From assembly GCA_041675025.1 (NCBI GenBank), contig JBAYUS010000001.1:372001-436000 (forward strand): a stretch of 64,000 bases of DNA, given 5' to 3'. A model generated the notes under the pieces. It was not told the DNA's origin. It saw only the letters and a program-made list of their open reading frames with translations, and made no database searches. Positions 8,299 to 19,115 of this stretch are shown one piece after another. Source of the stretch: CAJBLF01 sp041675025. GTDB taxonomy: Bacteria > Patescibacteriota > Gracilibacteria > Absconditabacterales > Absconditicoccaceae. Made by a program: the position numbers and the translations under genes. Each line of letters begins with the position of its first letter. Within the stretch, counting starts at the first letter, position 1.

Positions 8299-10269
8299 TT
8301 AGTCGCCTCTGGCGACCATTTTTATAAATACATCAGATGGAACATTTACACTACCAATCGCTTTCATTTTCTTTTTTCCTTCTTTTTGCTTCGCTAATAA
8401 CTTTCTTTTTCTACTTACATCTCACCCATAACACTTAGCGAGGACATCTTTTTTCATAGCGGAAATATTTTCTCTTGCGATCATTTTACCTCAGATACCT
8501 GCTTGTAATGGAATAGCAAACATATGTCTTGGAATCATTTTTTTGAGTTTTTCTACTACTTCTTTACCAAGATAATACGCTTTATCATTGTGGATAACTC
8601 GGCTTAAGGCCTCGACTTTTTCGTTGTTGATATATACATCCAATTTGATCAAATTTGCTGGTGCATATTTTTTGAATTCATAATTCATCGTTGCATATCC
8701 TTTGGTTGCAGATTTTAATCTATCATAAAAATCTATAATTATTTCTCCCATCGGCAACTCATAATGTCGTACGACTCTCGTTTCATCGATATAATCCATA
8801 TTAATCAATCTACCTCTATATTCCTGACAAAGTGCCATAATATTACCAGCATATTCATGCGGTCATACCACTTCTACCGACGCTATCGGCTCTCGTATTT
8901 CATCTATCAGTCACTGGTCTATCATATCTCATCATGACTTCACTACCAACCAAGAATTGAGCTCTGCTTTTCTTTTTTCTGCTTCTTCATGAGTTGTATT
9001 CAGTCAGAGAATTTGTTTATATAATCAGGATTTTAATAAGTTCGTGATATTGGCTCAGGATTTAATTTGGTCTACTGAAAGGTTCTTTGTTTTGATCAGA
9101 TATATTACTGTCGGAATAGTAAAAATTGTCTCCATATTGTATTCTCTGGATAATCTTTCTCTTACGATATCCATATGGAGCATTCATAAAAATCCACAGC
9201 GGAAACCGTATCCCAATGCTTTTGAATCTTCTAACTCATACTCTATCGCACTATCATTGATAGATAATTTTTCCAAGCTATCTTTGAGTTTATCATAGTC
9301 CGTAGTATCAATCGGATATACTCCTGCATATACAAATGGTTTCACTTTTTTAAATCCTGGAATGACTAGATTTTGCATAGTGGTCTGATTTTGACCTTTT
9401 GACCTTTCGTCTTTGATCATTGTATCTCCGATACTTACATCTCTTACGGATTTTTCTCCGGTAACGATATATCCTATTTGTCACTCCTTAAGTACCTTAT
9501 CTACCTTACAATCAGGCGTAAAATATCCTACTTCTGTAGGAGTTATATCATTGTCTGTATGAATAAGATGTAAGTTCTGTGCTGCTTTTATTTCACCATC
9601 AACAACTTTTACATATGCCAATACTCACTTGTACGGATCATATACTGAATCAAAAATAAGCGCCCTGGAAATTCATGTTATTTGAGCTTGATCCTGTCCT
9701 ATTGGCCAGAATTTTTTCGGATGAGATTTTTTGAAACTTTCAGGATCCTGAATTCTTTCTATGATTGCATCTAAGACTGCATCAACATTTTCTCAGGTCT
9801 TACCTGACACTTGGATGATTTCTGACTTATCGATTCCGATCACATTTTCTATTTCGTGTGCTACTCTATCGGGATTTGCTGCCGGAAGATCGATTTTATT
9901 TAAAACAGGAATAATCGTCAAATGCTGGTCTATAGCTTGATATAATACTGATAATGTCTGGGCTTGTATTCACTGACTTGCATCAATAAGCAAAATTGCT
10001 CACTCTACAGCTGCGAGTGAACGAGAGACTTCATACTGGAAATCTACGTGTCATGGAGTATCTATAAGATTGAATTCATAGCCCTTTCGCTGCATTCTTG
10101 CAGGTGTAAGTTTGATAGTAATTCCTCTTTCCTGCTCAATATCCATACGATCCAACATCTGTGCATGATCGATTTTTCTGACGGCTCAGGTAATCTCTAG
10201 CATTCTATCTGCCAGTGTCGATTTTCCGTGATCTATATGTGCGATAATACAAAAGTTACGTATATTCAT
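8299..10269 (-). CDS. lepA: Elongation factor 4 (LepA) with an internal insertion
   Basis: Ribosome-associated translational GTPase. The N-terminus reads MNIRNFCIIAHIDHGKST (P-loop), then DIEQERGITIK and the DTPGH motif region; the C-terminus has the LepA-specific AKCYGGDVSRKRKLL...KEGKKKMK block. At 656 aa it is about 55 longer than usual. Most of the extra length is between VIYLIKTK and EIREPIASVEVV, where about 70 residues replace the usual 30; the insertion is charged and contains several TGA glycines. The last residues (VARGD) overlap a short GTCGCC/GGCGAC palindromic stretch. A repeat fragment of family C lies upstream. Confidence 0.95.
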
Positions 10270-10278
10270 ATCAAACTT

Positions 10279-10310
10279 AATGAAAAATGAAAAATGAATA
10301 GTGAATAATG
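10279..10310. repeat. Partial copy of repeat family C
   Basis: AATGAAAAATGAAAAATGAA-type arm, the left half of the longer elements at 16922, 30017, 57820 and 61201. Confidence 0.55.
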
Positions 10311-10436
10311 AAAGACTTGTTTTATCATATATTATTGATACTTTATTATGCTTTGAGCTTTCTGCTTTCGGTTAAAGTATCATATAAAATCTAATATTGA
10401 ATTCAAGTAAGACTTTACCATATATTTGACAAAATC

Positions 10437-11402
10437 ATGAGTATTGGATATACTATATATGATACATTTATTATTGATTTGTGGTTGATGAACAATATTG
10501 ATAAAATGGTTATTAATGGAGGTAGAGTTCCTAATCCTGAGGAATTAAAACAAATAAAAGAAAGTTTATGAATCGCTCTCTCATGAGATGATAATAATTC
10601 TCCTGTTACACAAGAAGTATCTATACATAAAAAAAATAGCATTCAAAAATATATTTTTCCATTTTCACAACGTGCAACACGCGAATATAATCCAGATCTA
10701 GATGATGCCTGGGAAAGTATGGAGACACATAATGAAAACTGAAATGAAGAATGAGTAATCCAAGATATTGATTATATATTTAAAAATTATCAAACATCAC
10801 TGTCTTTTCATGATACTCTAGATGCCTATATGCTCCTCATCCACTGGAGAGTAGAACATGCTTCTGAAGCAAATAAAAGCACTATTAATGAGACACTAGA
10901 TTTAATTGACCATCTATGACAATATGAACCACAGATGGATTCTCAACAAAAAGATTTGTTTTGGTATTATACTTGAATGGCCTCTTTTAGTAAAGCATGA
11001 CTTGAAGAAGATCATTTAGCTTATGTAAGAGCAAATGCCGCATTTGATACTATATTACATGTAGATCGTACTACGAATATGTTAGAAGACGCACACTACA
11101 AAGAAATATTATATTTCGATATACACTCTTTATATAATTTAAAAGAAAGTGAAAAATCCCTCCCTTTAATCCAAGATTTTCTCGATGTATGTTGACGAGA
11201 TCCTATAAAAAAAACCCATACATTACCACGAGATAAAGAACGAATTTTGGAAATACTCTATATACAATGATATATGCTTGAATCACTCGATAGAGATAAT
11301 GATGCTATAGAAGTATACAAAAATTATCTTTCATTAGATCCAGATAATAAATATATATTGGATAGTATAACATATTTAGTTTCCAAAAATGATAAGGCAT
11401 AA
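10437..11402 (+). CDS. TPR-like hypothetical protein, 321 aa
   Basis: Soluble, acidic protein without signal peptide or membrane segment. The C-terminal part (about residues 275-310) has a TPR-like helix pair, GYMLESLDRDNDAIEVYKNYLSLDPDN, and the region before it reads as helical pairs. The N-terminal third is not recognisable. Such repeats usually mediate protein-protein contact. It stands alone, with an A/T-rich promoter region upstream and a clear terminator downstream. Confidence 0.65.
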
Positions 11403-11436
11403 TCTATAGATTCACCATATTATGCCCTTTTTCTGT

Positions 11437-11468
11437 AAACTCCTCTGCTGATGTAGTTGGAGTTTTTT
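11437..11468 (+). terminator. Terminator of the TPR-like gene
   Basis: AAACTCC (11437-11443) pairs with GGAGTTT (11459-11465), followed by a T-run. Confidence 0.75.
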
Positions 11469-11521
11469 TCTTTGTAAGATATCTCACAAGGATTCCATAG
11501 GCTCTATAAAACAAGATAAAA

Positions 11522-11543
11522 GGAGCAGGTTTCAGGGAGCAGG
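11522..11543. repeat. Repeat family B, arm next to the four-helix-bundle gene
   Basis: GGAGCAGGTTTCAGGGAGCA and following bases. The matching right arm is at 11925-11949, on the other side of the gene. The same two arms occur without a gene at 19000-19082. Confidence 0.75.
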
Positions 11544-11552
11544 TTAGAAAAC

Positions 11553-11891
11553 CTAATTTATTTTTTTTATAAATACATACATCATTTTACTTATTAATAT
11601 ACATTGCTCATATAATTCATTATATTGTCTTTCTGAAACATATCACAATTTAAATCCAAAATGTAACATATTTCTCACCTCTCAACATGATCATTTTGCT
11701 ATTCGTAAAAATCTCTGTTTTTCTTTTATTGTCTGTCTTTCATATCACTCAGAGATATTGTTGGCTATTGAAATACTAGCTCTTTGTATTTGATTTCTAA
11801 ATCAAAAATCTTTTATTTCTTTACAAATTTTATAGACATCTAATATTAACTTTTCTGTTGTTTTCCATACTTCTAAGTCTTCGAATTGCAT
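11553..11891 (-). CDS. Four-helix-bundle protein (23S rRNA IVS/TIGR02436-like), 112 aa
   Basis: The frame MQFEDLEVWKTTEKL...FRNQIQRASISIANNISEGYERQT matches the family of small four-helix-bundle proteins first seen in 23S rRNA intervening sequences and related to the Avd accessory protein of diversity-generating retroelements. The diagnostic LxVW, QIxRAxxSIxxNIxEG and (K)xFLxIAxGS parts are present, with glycines as TGA. Molecular role is not established for free-standing members. Here it is bracketed by arms of repeat family B only 10 and 34 bases away, so the gene looks like the cargo of that repeat. The right arm overlaps the end of the next gene (11948). Confidence 0.85.
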
Positions 11892-11924
11892 GCAAGATGT
11901 ATGTAAATAAAAATTTGTTCCTAT

Positions 11925-11949
11925 AACCTGTAACTTTCAACTTGTAATT
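11925..11949. repeat. Repeat family B, right arm
   Basis: AACCTGTAACTTTCAACTTG and following bases, matching the right arm at 19052-19082 (ACTTTCAACTTGTAACCTGT). It overlaps the stop codon of the gene 11948-12277. Confidence 0.75.
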
Positions 11950-12277
11950 AATTTTTCAATTTTATTTTACATAATTTTTTCAAAATTTCGTTTCGTTTTT
12001 GTTCTCAGACATACCTCATAGGCAAGGCTAATTCTTCAAATAGTCTGAGAAATTTTTTTGTTATTTTTATTTTACCGAACATAATATCGTAATAAAACAT
12101 ATCGTAAATCTGTATACAAAAAATATTAACTATCCTATTATCTTGTGTTTCTTTTTTTACATTTTTTATCATCTGGAGAAGAAATTTAGAAATATCTTGT
12201 TTTTCTTTTTTACGAAATAATGCAAAAACTTTCTTTTTTTGAGGAATGTTTTTGTATAATATCTGGAATAATTCCAT
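11948..12277 (-). CDS. Hypothetical protein, 109 aa
   Basis: Lysine-rich, mostly helical small protein (MELFQILYKNIPQKKK...). No family recognised. One TGA near the C-terminus is read as Gly, and the last residues (KIKLKN) and stop codon lie in the arm of repeat family B, so the native C-terminus may have been altered by repeat insertion. Confidence 0.55.
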
Positions 12278-12411
12278 GTAACATTTTATGATAAAAGATA
12301 ATCACATCTTAGTCATAAATATATCAAAAAAGAAAAAAACTGACAAAACCAGGAAAAAAGTTTTATCAGTTCTTATCTATATAGTTTACTATATCATTAT
12401 TGTTTAATTAA

Positions 12412-14217
12412 TTATTTCTGGCGATTGAGTTTGTCAATAATCGCTATATCTATGTCTGATGAATTTAATTTAAGATAAAAATCATACATACTTCATTTAC
12501 AGATAAGTGGCAATTTTTTACCTGTTTCTTTTTCTATAAGAGCAATGAGTGGTAAAATAATTTTACCTAACATATCATTTTTATTTTTGGAATAACTTGA
12601 AACAGAAAATTCCTTATTTGGAATATCTTTACCTATATTTTCTATGAGTATTTTAAGAATATCTACTGTCGCTGTCTGAGAATGAATATCTTCTGAAGTA
12701 AGCTTCCTCCCATTGATATACATTTTATTGCTGATCATATCCAAGAGAATTCATTTTTTATAATTTTTTATTGTAGTATCACAATTTCCTATCTGTATTT
12801 TACCATCAGACATCTTGAGAATGCAACTACTAGAATCCAAAAATTCTGAATACATTCACTGTTCCAGATCTTGTTCAAATTTTAATCATTCATATTCTAC
12901 TCCATCTACCCGATTGAGATAAATCAGTTTAGAAGATATAAAATCCATGTTTGTTTTTTCTGTCGCATCCATAAGCACCTTTCTAAATCATTCAAGTGGC
13001 ATAGCAAATACGAGAGATCCTCACATAATAGTACTGTCATTTGGTGAAAGCGAGATATATTGTTGTGGACCATGAAAATTTTCTATAAATGTTTTTATAA
13101 ACTTCAAAAAATTTGTTGAACTATTTCTTGTTACACAGTCCCCTTGTCTGAGTTTTCTCAGTGATTCAAGAAATTGTATCATGTGCGTTTCTTCGTAGGA
13201 TTCAGAATAAATTTTGGACATATAATACATGATTTTGAGACTTATAGATCACATCAATTTCCCATACGTAGCATCAAATTCGTCAGTCTCTGGAGAGATA
13301 AAATATTTATAGAATCTAGGAATTCTATTTGTATGGAGATTGTCGAAATTTTCTCCAAAAAGTTTTTTGAAATCAGATTTAATGGTTTTGGTGATGTTTT
13401 GATTTGCCTTATAATTGTTTCCTGCTATCTGTTCTAGCAATACTGGTTTCCCAGAATATATAATCCCATAATCTATCGGCAAATAAGGATTTTCTCTCAG
13501 TCATTTGAACAAATGATTGAGCTTAAACCCGTATGACCTATTGAGTATTTCTGTCTCTGGCAACAATGATTTATCTCCATCTTCAGCAAACGTCACCGTA
13601 GGATAATATCCATCAAAAAAACTACCTATTTTGGTCCCTGACGATACCATTCCATAGACCGATTTATCAAAATGCAACGCATCTACAAAAACTGTATATA
13701 TAGGACTATATATATTATTTATCACTTCATTGATGGATTTTGTTTTTTCCTCTTGCAGAGTTTTATTGTTTAATTTTCCATAAATTCTATTGACGATAAC
13801 CGAGATGAGCATTGCCAAAATAGAACCAAATCACAATCATACTCCCCTAGGTAATTCTGAAAGAATATTTATCTGAATACCTTCTTCTCCAGCCAGTGAT
13901 TTCCCATATTTTTTTTCCAATTCTTTGTTGATATCGGTGAAATACGGCGCGTATTCGACTGCATTACTTTCTATAAATTGATATTCATTTATATCAAGAT
14001 GATATATTTTATTGACGGAAATTCACTTGGTGTTACTTTTTGTATATCACATATACATACGCAATGGGATCTTTTGCTTTATCCCTATGCCACTATAGTT
14101 ATTGAGCACATCTCCAGATCGATTGAGAACAAATGGAGTAGAAACAATTGTTTGATTTTCGAGAAAAAAATTCTCATACGTTTGAATATACGTCTTTTTG
14201 AGATTTTTTGAATTCAT
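12412..14217 (-). CDS. Large protein with GHMP-kinase-like N-terminal half, 601 aa
   Basis: The N-terminal part has TPFVLNRSGDVLNNYSG (residues about 23-40), which fits the substrate-binding start of GHMP kinases, and ELPRGVGLGFGSILAMLI (about 118-135), which fits the family's P-x3-GLGSS ATP-binding loop with some substitutions. No convincing third motif is visible and the second half is unrecognised, so sugar-kinase activity is unproven. It is a single gene with its own promoter (14274-14301). Seven or more TGA glycines cut it into fragments under the standard code. Confidence 0.6.
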
Positions 14218-14273
14218 GCGGTTTAGTAAAAAATAAAAATATTGCTATAATTTATTTTACTAATGATGTTAGT

Positions 14274-14301
14274 ATCATAAATAATATAGTGTAAAAGTCA
14301 A
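14274..14301 (-). promoter_or_regulatory. Promoter for the 601-aa gene
   Basis: On the minus strand, TTGACT (complement of 14296-14301), a 16-base spacer and TATGAT (complement of 14274-14279), about 55 bases before the ATG at 14217. Confidence 0.5.
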
Positions 14302-14344
14302 TAACAAGTATTATATCTCATGTAAATCAACAAATTATTTATTT

Positions 14345-14610
14345 TTTCTTTTTTAACGCTCTGCTAGACTTACTTTTTCTATCGCCTCGCCGGCTGGGAC
14401 TTACTTTAAAATCCTTCGGAGACATACTTTTGGAGATCAAAAGTATGCAAAACTCCTTTCCAGATGCAGTACTCAGGACGGATATTTCATATATGCATGA
14501 CCTTTTTACTCACCTCAAACCCCACAAGAGTGGGTCCCCATTTCGGTTCGTTCTGATTGGATTTTTCATGTATATTTAGATCACTATCCCGTGGCATGCA
14601 TCTGGTATGT
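14345..14610. ncRNA. Candidate structured RNA or degenerate repeat, unassigned
   Basis: A non-coding stretch with clearly higher GC than its surroundings and strong secondary structure. CCAGATGCA at 14460-14468 pairs with TGCATCTGG at 14597-14605, enclosing about 130 bases that contain a CCCAC/GTGGG hairpin (near 14532-14548). Next to it, CATACTTTTG/CAAAAGTATG (near 14429-14454) forms another hairpin, and GACTTACTTT occurs twice (near 14367 and 14407). The long imperfect rod recalls 6S RNA, but no family could be assigned and the strand is undecided. The CTTACTTTTG motif also resembles intergenic repeats seen in other bacteria. No open frame covers it. Confidence 0.4.
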
Positions 14611-14629
14611 GACAAAGTTTTTTTATTTC

Positions 14630-14657
14630 AAAAAAAATCAGAATCGTTTTTGATTCC
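14630..14657 (-). terminator. Terminator downstream of ruvA
   Basis: On the minus strand GAATC, a six-base loop, GATTC, then a run of T; 40 bases after the ruvA stop. Confidence 0.6.
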
Positions 14658-14697
14658 AATTTTAAATAAAAGAATATGTTGATAATATACAATTATT

Positions 14698-15249
14698 TTA
14701 TATCTGAGAAATAATTCGTTTAATAACTTCTGACATATTGTCTTTGGTAACGGTTCCTTCATACTTTTGAAGACTATCCTTGACTTGATCTGCTCCATAG
14801 CCGAATCACTTGAGCGATGTAACGATATTTTTGTATAATTTCTGATCTATATCCATCCTCTGAATATCTTCTATATCAAATGTTCCTCTCAGCTGCAATA
14901 CGATCTTTTTGGCTGATTTTGGCCCGATTCACGGAATAGCTTGAAAAAACTTCACATCAACGTTTTTGAGTGCTTGTTTAAGATTTTCTGGTGGTAACTG
15001 AGATATCTGAAATGCTGTTTTGGGTCCTACACCATTTACCTTGAGTAAACTTTCGAATAATGTTTTTTGTTCGATTGTATCAAAACAAAAATAGACAATA
15101 GTCTTTTTATTGTCATCAAGATGTGGATATAAAAAAAATTCTCCCTGATTCTGTTTTCCGAGATAATGAACCTGTATACCAAACATATCGTTATTTAATA
15201 ATGTTTCTCCTCCTAGATGACGTATTTTTCCTACAAAATAATGAAACAT
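14698..15249 (-). CDS. ruvA: Holliday junction DNA helicase subunit RuvA
   Basis: Binds four-way junctions and loads the RuvB motor for branch migration. The N-terminal OB-fold domain starts MFHYFVGKIRHLGGETLL, followed by two helix-hairpin-helix motifs, LLKVNGVGPKTA and AIPGIGPKSAKKIV, and a C-terminal domain (LKGFGYGADQVKDSL) that contacts RuvB. 183 aa is within the family range. The glycine of the second HhH motif is TGA. No ruvB or ruvC lies nearby. Confidence 0.93.
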
Positions 15250-15254
15250 TTTTA

Positions 15255-15324
15255 TGAATGCAGAATGTAAAATGCAGAATTCAGAAATACAAATTTATAA
15301 TTCAAAACTTAACACTTATAACTT
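15255..15324. repeat. Repeat family D
   Basis: GAATGCAGAATGTAAAATGC-type sequence followed by AAATTTATAATTCAAAACTT, related to 29571-29610 and 57686-57768. Confidence 0.5.
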
Positions 15325-15408
15325 ATCATTAAGTATTTAGCAATATAGTCATTTAAGAGTTGTTTTCAATGAGTTTTTGGGTTGATATTGAATGATAAAT
15401 TATTATCC

Positions 15409-15503
15409 TCTCTCTGTCATTGGAGAGTCAGTGATTATTTTTTATTTGTGTATTATGAACCTCATACTACCAAAAAAGACCATATCTTTGGTAAGATATA
15501 GTC
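15409..15503 (+). promoter_or_regulatory. Hairpins in the region upstream of rpoD
   Basis: The 405-base gap between ruvA and rpoD contains repeat family D and, further on, CTCTC/GGAGAG and an 11-bp stem GACCATATCTT/AAGATATAGTC (15478-15503, one mismatch, TGGT loop). They could belong to an rpoD leader or be a further repeat. A 62-codon frame from 15392 has no supporting feature. An AT-rich promoter-like stretch with TATATATAC follows at about 15580. Confidence 0.3.
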
Positions 15504-15654
15504 CTCTCTTGTTGCCTTTACAGGCGTATGGTTTCACTACACTTATATATTATATATATTTTTATATAAATGTCAAATAATATATATACTTTATGTATAG
15601 TACATATAGCTAAAATATACTTATTACCTAGCTTTTATCCTATTTTTGTCTTCT

Positions 15655-16917
15655 ATGCAAAAACTCCAAAAGCAATTACGAGATAGCTTCCAAGATGATG
15701 TTGCAGAGCTTAGCAAACCCCTACAGGATCTTCTACAAAATGGATATAATACCGGAGTTATCAATGAAGAAGACGTGATCTCAGACGTAGATGATCTAGA
15801 TTTTAGCATAAAAATGCTTGAAAAGTTTTATGAATTGGCTGAAAAGCTTAGTATTAAGATTATTACTATCGAAGAAATATTGGAAAAAGAAGCTATAGAA
15901 GCCAAAAAAGAAAGTAAATTAGGGAAAATTGAATTATATGATACTAAGAAAAATACCTCTGAATCTCAACATAAGGACTTTATCAAGCTCTATTTTAATG
16001 AAATATCAAAAATTCCCCTTCTCAATTCCGAAGAAGAAAGAGATATTTCTAGAAGAGTAAAAAAAGGCGATGATGAGGCAAAAAAGAAATTAATAGAATC
16101 AAATTTAAGATTAGTTATTAGTATAGCTAAAAGATTTTTCTGATCAAGATTGAGTTTTTCTGATCTTATTCAAGAAGGAAATATTGGATTAATTAAGGCG
16201 ATAGAAAAATTTGATCCAGAAAAAGAATTTAAATTTTCTACCTATGCAACTCGATGGATTAAACAAAGTATTACCAAAGCAATCGCAGATATGACGAAAC
16301 ATGTAAGGATACCTGTCCATCTGATTGATGAAATCAACTCATATAATAAGACATATCAACTCCTCTTCCAAAAACTATGAAGAGTACCAACTTCAAAAGA
16401 AATTGGTCAGAAGCTTGGATTTCCTATCAAAAAAATTAAAAAACTTGAAGAAGTTATTTTCGGAAATGTATCGCTTGATAGAGAAGTTTGAGATGAAGGA
16501 AGAGATACACTTGCCGATCTTATCGAAGACGGAAATACTTTAAGACCAGATCAATATGCAGAAAAGAATACATTGAGAAATAATCTCGATATGATTCTTG
16601 GAATGCTTGACGATAGAGAAGCAAAAATCGTGAAAATGAGATATGGAATCGATGGACCAAGATATACATTGGAACAAGTTTGAGAAGAATTTAATGTTAC
16701 GAGAGAAAGAGTAAGACAAATTGAACAAAAAGTTATCCAAAAACTTAAAGAACATGCTGGATTACAAAAAATACTTGGAATCGAAGATGATATTGCTAAA
16801 ATGGAAGCCAATGAAGGAAAAAATAAGAAAAAATGAAGAAAGATAAAAGAAGAAAATGAAGATGAAGAAGATGATTATATGAGCAGATTTAATGACGATG
16901 ATTATGTTAATGATTAA
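15655..16917 (+). CDS. rpoD: Principal RNA polymerase sigma factor (sigma-70)
   Basis: Directs core RNA polymerase to housekeeping promoters. Region 1.2 (YFNEISKIPLLNSEEER), region 2 (NLRLVISIAKRFFG, DLIQEGNIGLIKAIEKFDPEKEFKFSTYATRWIKQSI), region 3 and region 4 (LEQVGEEFNVTRERVRQIEQKVIQKL) are all present in 420 aa. Region 1.1 is short, and a lysine- and acid-rich tail of about 40 residues follows region 4 (ending DDDYVND). A TTG codon nine bases upstream is in frame, but the ATG at 15655 is the better start. Family C repeat follows the stop. Confidence 0.95.
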
Positions 16918-16921
16918 AAAA

Positions 16922-17043
16922 CTAATGAAAAACTAAAAATGAATAACGAAGGATTACTATCCTTATAAACTATCGTAATATACAATAGTCCATTATCAAA
17001 CAAAATCATACATTATTCACTATTCATTATTCACTATTCATTA
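16922..17043. repeat. Repeat family C, full element
   Basis: About 120 bases with AATGAAAAACTAAAAATGAA-like left arm and CATTATTCACTATTCATTAT-like right arm (inverted), and a conserved centre AAACTATCGTAATATACAAT. Lies between rpoD and gyrB. Similar elements: 30017-30144, 57820-57946, 61201-61301. Confidence 0.8.
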
Positions 17044-17089
17044 CACTTTATTCCTACATTACTATTTTAACTAGTTTACTATAAGAAGT

Positions 17090-18991
17090 ATGGCAGATTT
17101 AAATTCAAAAGACTATGATGCGTCGCATATCAAGGTATTGGAATGATTGGAACCTGTTAGATTAAGACCAGGTATGTATATCTGATCTACTGATGCAAAA
17201 GGATTACATCATCTTGTACAAGAAATCATAGATAATGCTGTTGATGAAGCAATGGCAGGACATTGTACTACTATAACAACTTGTTTAAATGAAGATTGAT
17301 CAGTAACTATCCATGATAATGGAAGAGGTATTCCTGTAGATAAACATGAAAAGACAGGAAAATCAGCTTTAGAGACTGTTTTTACCGTTCTTCATGCAGG
17401 AGGTAAATTTGACAAAGGAGCATATAAAATCTCATGAGGACTTCATGGAGTAGGAGCTTCTGTTGTAAATGCACTAAGCGAATGGTTAGAAGTGACAGTT
17501 TATAAAAATGGAAAAAAATATTTTCAAAGATATCAAAGAGGTATCCCAGATGGAGATATCCAATTAATGGGAGAAAGTGATAAAATGGGAACAACCGTAA
17601 AATTTAAACCTGATGCAACTGTTTTTGAAACGGTAGAATTTTCTCAAACAATTGAAATTGCGAGAATGAAACAATCAGCATATCTTTCTCCTGGTATAAC
17701 GTTTAATTTTATAAACAAGAAATTAGGATTTAAACAAAGATTTTACTTTGAATGAGGTATCAAAACGTGGTTAAAAAATCTTGTAGGTTCACAGCAAGCA
17801 CTTTCTTCTCAACACTATTTCAAGGTAGAAGGAAAAGATTGTTTGAGTGAAATAGCTTTTGAATTTGTAAATACAAGTAATGATCATATTCTCTCTTTTG
17901 TAAATAATATCCCAACTATCGATTGAGGAACTCACGTACTTTGATTTAAATCAGCATTATTGAATATCATTAATGAAATAGGGAAAGAAAAAGACAAGAT
18001 TAATAAAAAAATCTGAGAATTTCAATATTCTGATGTAACTGATGGATTGTATGCTATCGTTACTATCAAGATCCCTGAACCACAATTTGAATGACAAACA
18101 AAAGGAAAACTTGGAAATAGTTATGTAAGAAAACAAGTAGAAGATGCTGTATATAATTATCTTAAACAATATTTTATAGACAACGAACATGAATTTGATA
18201 AGATTTTTGAAAAGGTAGAACTTGCTGCAAGAGCAAGATTAGCAGCTAAATTTGCCAAAGAAACTGTATTGAGAAAAAATATATTAGCATGAGGAGTACT
18301 TCCTGGAAAACTAGCAGACTGTGCTAGAAAGAGTAAAGAAGGTACTGAAATGTATATTGTCGAGGGAGATTCAGCGTGAGGAAGTGCGAAACAATGACGT
18401 AACAGTAACTTCCAAGCTATCTTACCATTAAGAGGAAAGATATTAAATACTGAACAAGCGGTGATTCAAAAAATCATGGCAAACAACGAAGTAAAAGCTT
18501 TAATTACAGCTATCGGAACTTGAGTAAAAGATAACTTTGATTTCGAAGGACTTAGATATGATAAAATCATTATCATGACCGATGCCGACGTTGATGGAGC
18601 ACATATTAGGACATTATTACTTACTTTCTTCTTTAGATTTATGAGACCACTTATTGAACATGGTCATGTTTATGCGGCCTGCCCTCCTATCTATAAATTT
18701 ACACAAGGAAAAAAAGAACAATATGTTTATGAAGAAGAACATACTCCAGATATGTATGGATTTGATAAAGCTAAAACAGAAATCCAAAGATATAAAGGTC
18801 TTGGAGAAATGAATCCAGAACAACTTTGGGACACTACTATGAATCCTGAAAATAGAAAATTAAATCAGATCACTGTAGAAGATGCCGAAGAAACAGATAG
18901 ATTATTTAGAATACTTATGGGTGAAGATGTACAAGCCAGAAAACACTTTATCTTGACTCATGCAAAGACTGTAAAAGAAATTGATACGTAA
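17090..18991 (+). CDS. gyrB: DNA gyrase subunit B
   Basis: ATPase subunit of the type II topoisomerase that introduces negative supercoils. GHKL ATPase motifs: QEIIDNAVDEAMAGH, DNGRGIPVDKHEKTGKSALETVFTVLHAGGKF, GLHGVGASVVNALSE. TOPRIM: EGDSAGGSAKQGR and IMTDADVDGAHIRTLLL. C-terminal QRYKGLGEMNPEQLWDTTM favours GyrB over ParE. Length 633 aa is typical of the short GyrB type without the insert of enterobacteria. Many motif glycines, including those in DSAGGSAKQG, are TGA. No gyrA or recF is adjacent. A repeat of family B begins right after the stop. Confidence 0.96.
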
Positions 18992-18999
18992 AAAACTAA

Positions 19000-19082
19000 G
19001 GAGCAAGTTTCAGGGAGCAAGGAGCAGGAAACAAAAAAACTAAATTTCACCACCTACAACTTTCAACTTGTAACCTGTAATT
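19000..19082. repeat. Repeat family B, copy without a gene
   Basis: Left arm GGAGCAAGTTTCAGGGAGCA (19000-19019) with a duplicated GGAGCAGG, a 23-base spacer, right arm ACAACTTTCAACTTGTAACC and following bases to 19082. These are the arms that flank the four-helix-bundle gene at 11522-11949, here with nothing between them. Confidence 0.8.
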
Positions 19083-19090
19083 ATTATAAA

Positions 19091-19115
19091 GCACCTGGGA
19101 ACGGGTGTTTTTTTT
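19091..19115 (+). terminator. Terminator of gyrB
   Basis: GCACC/GGGTG(T) stem with a TGGGAAC loop followed by eight T residues. Confidence 0.65.

Noticed and set aside
14345..14610. RNase P RNA, tmRNA or SRP RNA
   Set aside because: None of the diagnostic core sequences (GAGGAAAGTC-type core, tRNA-like end with CCA, GGAA SRP loop) are present.
15392..15580. 62-codon hydrophobic frame upstream of rpoD
   Set aside because: No RBS, no family, overlaps two hairpins; more likely leader or spacer.
17090..18991. gyrB read as a broken pseudogene with many in-frame stops
   Set aside because: All stops are TGA at conserved glycines; the gene is intact with code 25.
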